Positions 63,706-64,000 of a stretch of DNA of 64,000 nucleotides are shown here, in pieces. This DNA comes from Ancylothrix sp. D3o. GTDB taxonomy: Bacteria; Cyanobacteriota; Cyanobacteriia; Cyanobacteriales; Oscillatoriaceae. The stretch spans positions 1-64,000 of the forward strand of contig NZ_JAMXEX010000002.1 in assembly GCF_025370775.1 (NCBI RefSeq), written 5' to 3'. A model generated the notes under the pieces. That model had not been told where the DNA came from, ran no database searches, and was given only the letters and a program-made list of their open reading frames with translations. Every line of letters begins with the position of its first letter. The first letter of the stretch is position 1. A program made the translations under genes and the position numbers.

Positions 63706-64000
63706 TTATGAAACTTTACAAGCCACCATGACTAGCCAATTTTGTGATTCACGGGGCAGGCCGGAAGGCCGGTAATAATGTTCTAATATTTTAAGCCCTG
63801 CTTGTTCGACACAAGAGGCGAGGGTTTCGTATTCCCAACCGGCGACGTAACGGTAGCCGGTGGGGCGGACGCTGTAACCTTCTCCATTTCCCCGACACAT
63901 TGACATTACAATGATGCCTTTATCTACTAATGAGGCGCGTAAATCTTGCAAGACTTTTATCATAGAAAAACGGGGAACGTGAATTAAGGAAGCATTGGCA
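63706..64000 (-). CDS. class I SAM-dependent methyltransferase, partial (5' end beyond window)
   Basis: The frame stays open to the window's last base, so only the C-terminal 97 residues are visible. The text ANASLIHVPRFSMIKVLQDLRASLVDKGIIVMSM matches the late motif of class I methyltransferases (W-A-x-S-L-x-H-V-P followed by the L-x-P/D-G-G strand). It ends YYRPSGLPRESQNWLVMVACKV, as in DUF-type or tellurite-like methyltransferases. Substrate unknown. The ATG at 63963 is internal. Confidence 0.78.
   Translation of the reverse strand, partial: ANASLIHVPRFSMIKVLQDLRASLVDKGIIVMSMCRGNGEGYSVRPTGYRYVAGWEYETLASCVEQAGLKILEHYYRPSGLPRESQNWLVMVACKVS

Overview
The window is chromosomal DNA from a cyanobacterium, most likely a filamentous non-heterocystous one (Oscillatoriales-like; genus not determinable from the sequence). 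The basis is petN of the cytochrome b6f complex, a two-gene atpD-atpC cluster, cyanobacteria-restricted families (DUF4079, DUF1997, DUF2555, HTH proteins of the vWA-MoxR-associated type), an RNase P RNA gene carrying an A/T-rich short-repeat insertion, and many multi-PAS signalling proteins, Calx-beta/RTX proteins and caspase-like proteases. I saw no HIP1 palindrome (GCGATCGC), but the octamer CACCGGCA/TGCCGGTG is strikingly over-represented.

Layout. 1-8.6 kb: possible 3' end of a structured RNA, a small secreted protein, an HTH/pentapeptide/nuclease-like protein, the methionine pair metX-metY, a TerB-like protein, a caspase-like protease with Tudor-like repeats, and a 14-ankyrin protein. 8.8-16.6 kb: DUF4079 and DUF1997 proteins, an atypical SDR, a membrane-anchored lambda-type endolysin, then a tight three-gene cluster (beta-barrel-like protein, exported CHAT protease, ADP-ribosylglycohydrolase). 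16.8-25.9 kb: atpD-atpC, a PAS-GGDEF-EAL protein, moaA, rpsD, a Cys-rich secreted protein and an Hpt protein. 25.9-36.7 kb: a large RTX/Calx-beta protein, a FemAB-like acetyltransferase, a RibD-C reductase, a sensor kinase, a Gfo/Idh oxidoreductase, rnc and rnpB. 36.7-42.8 kb: a membrane-anchored hypothetical protein, corA, groL with a perfect CIRCE operator, and an AMIN-amidase. 42.8-45.3 kb: accessory island (below). 45.3-64 kb: 2OG-Fe(II) oxygenase, purH, small RTX protein, esterase, DUF2555 protein, a candidate structured ncRNA, Uma2 nuclease, mltA, a CPA-type antiporter, a PfpI-like protein, an AI-2E-family transporter, petN, a 1179-residue multi-PAS kinase, a second SDR and a methyltransferase cut by the window end.

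The most exciting element is the island at 42822-45275. Two translationally coupled genes encode a CARF-like N-terminal domain fused to a C-terminal HEPN-like RNase domain (R-N-x3-H motif), and a 131-residue stand-alone polymerase palm that matches the minimal CRISPR polymerase (mCpol) plan. No CRISPR array or cas gene is visible. It looks like a self-contained nucleotide-second-messenger defence system, related in logic to type III CRISPR cyclic-oligoadenylate signalling and to the mCpol-based Panoptes system but with a CARF-HEPN effector. It is bracketed by two inverted copies of one IS, one of them a 292-bp internally deleted MITE with both terminal repeats intact.

Other points of interest are an exported CHAT protease clustered with an ADP-ribosylglycohydrolase, a metacaspase-like protein with an EF-hand loop and tandem Tudor-like modules, rnpB immediately upstream of rnc, and a 6S-like stem-loop RNA candidate near 50.8 kb. 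All functions are read from motifs by eye; no database search was run.
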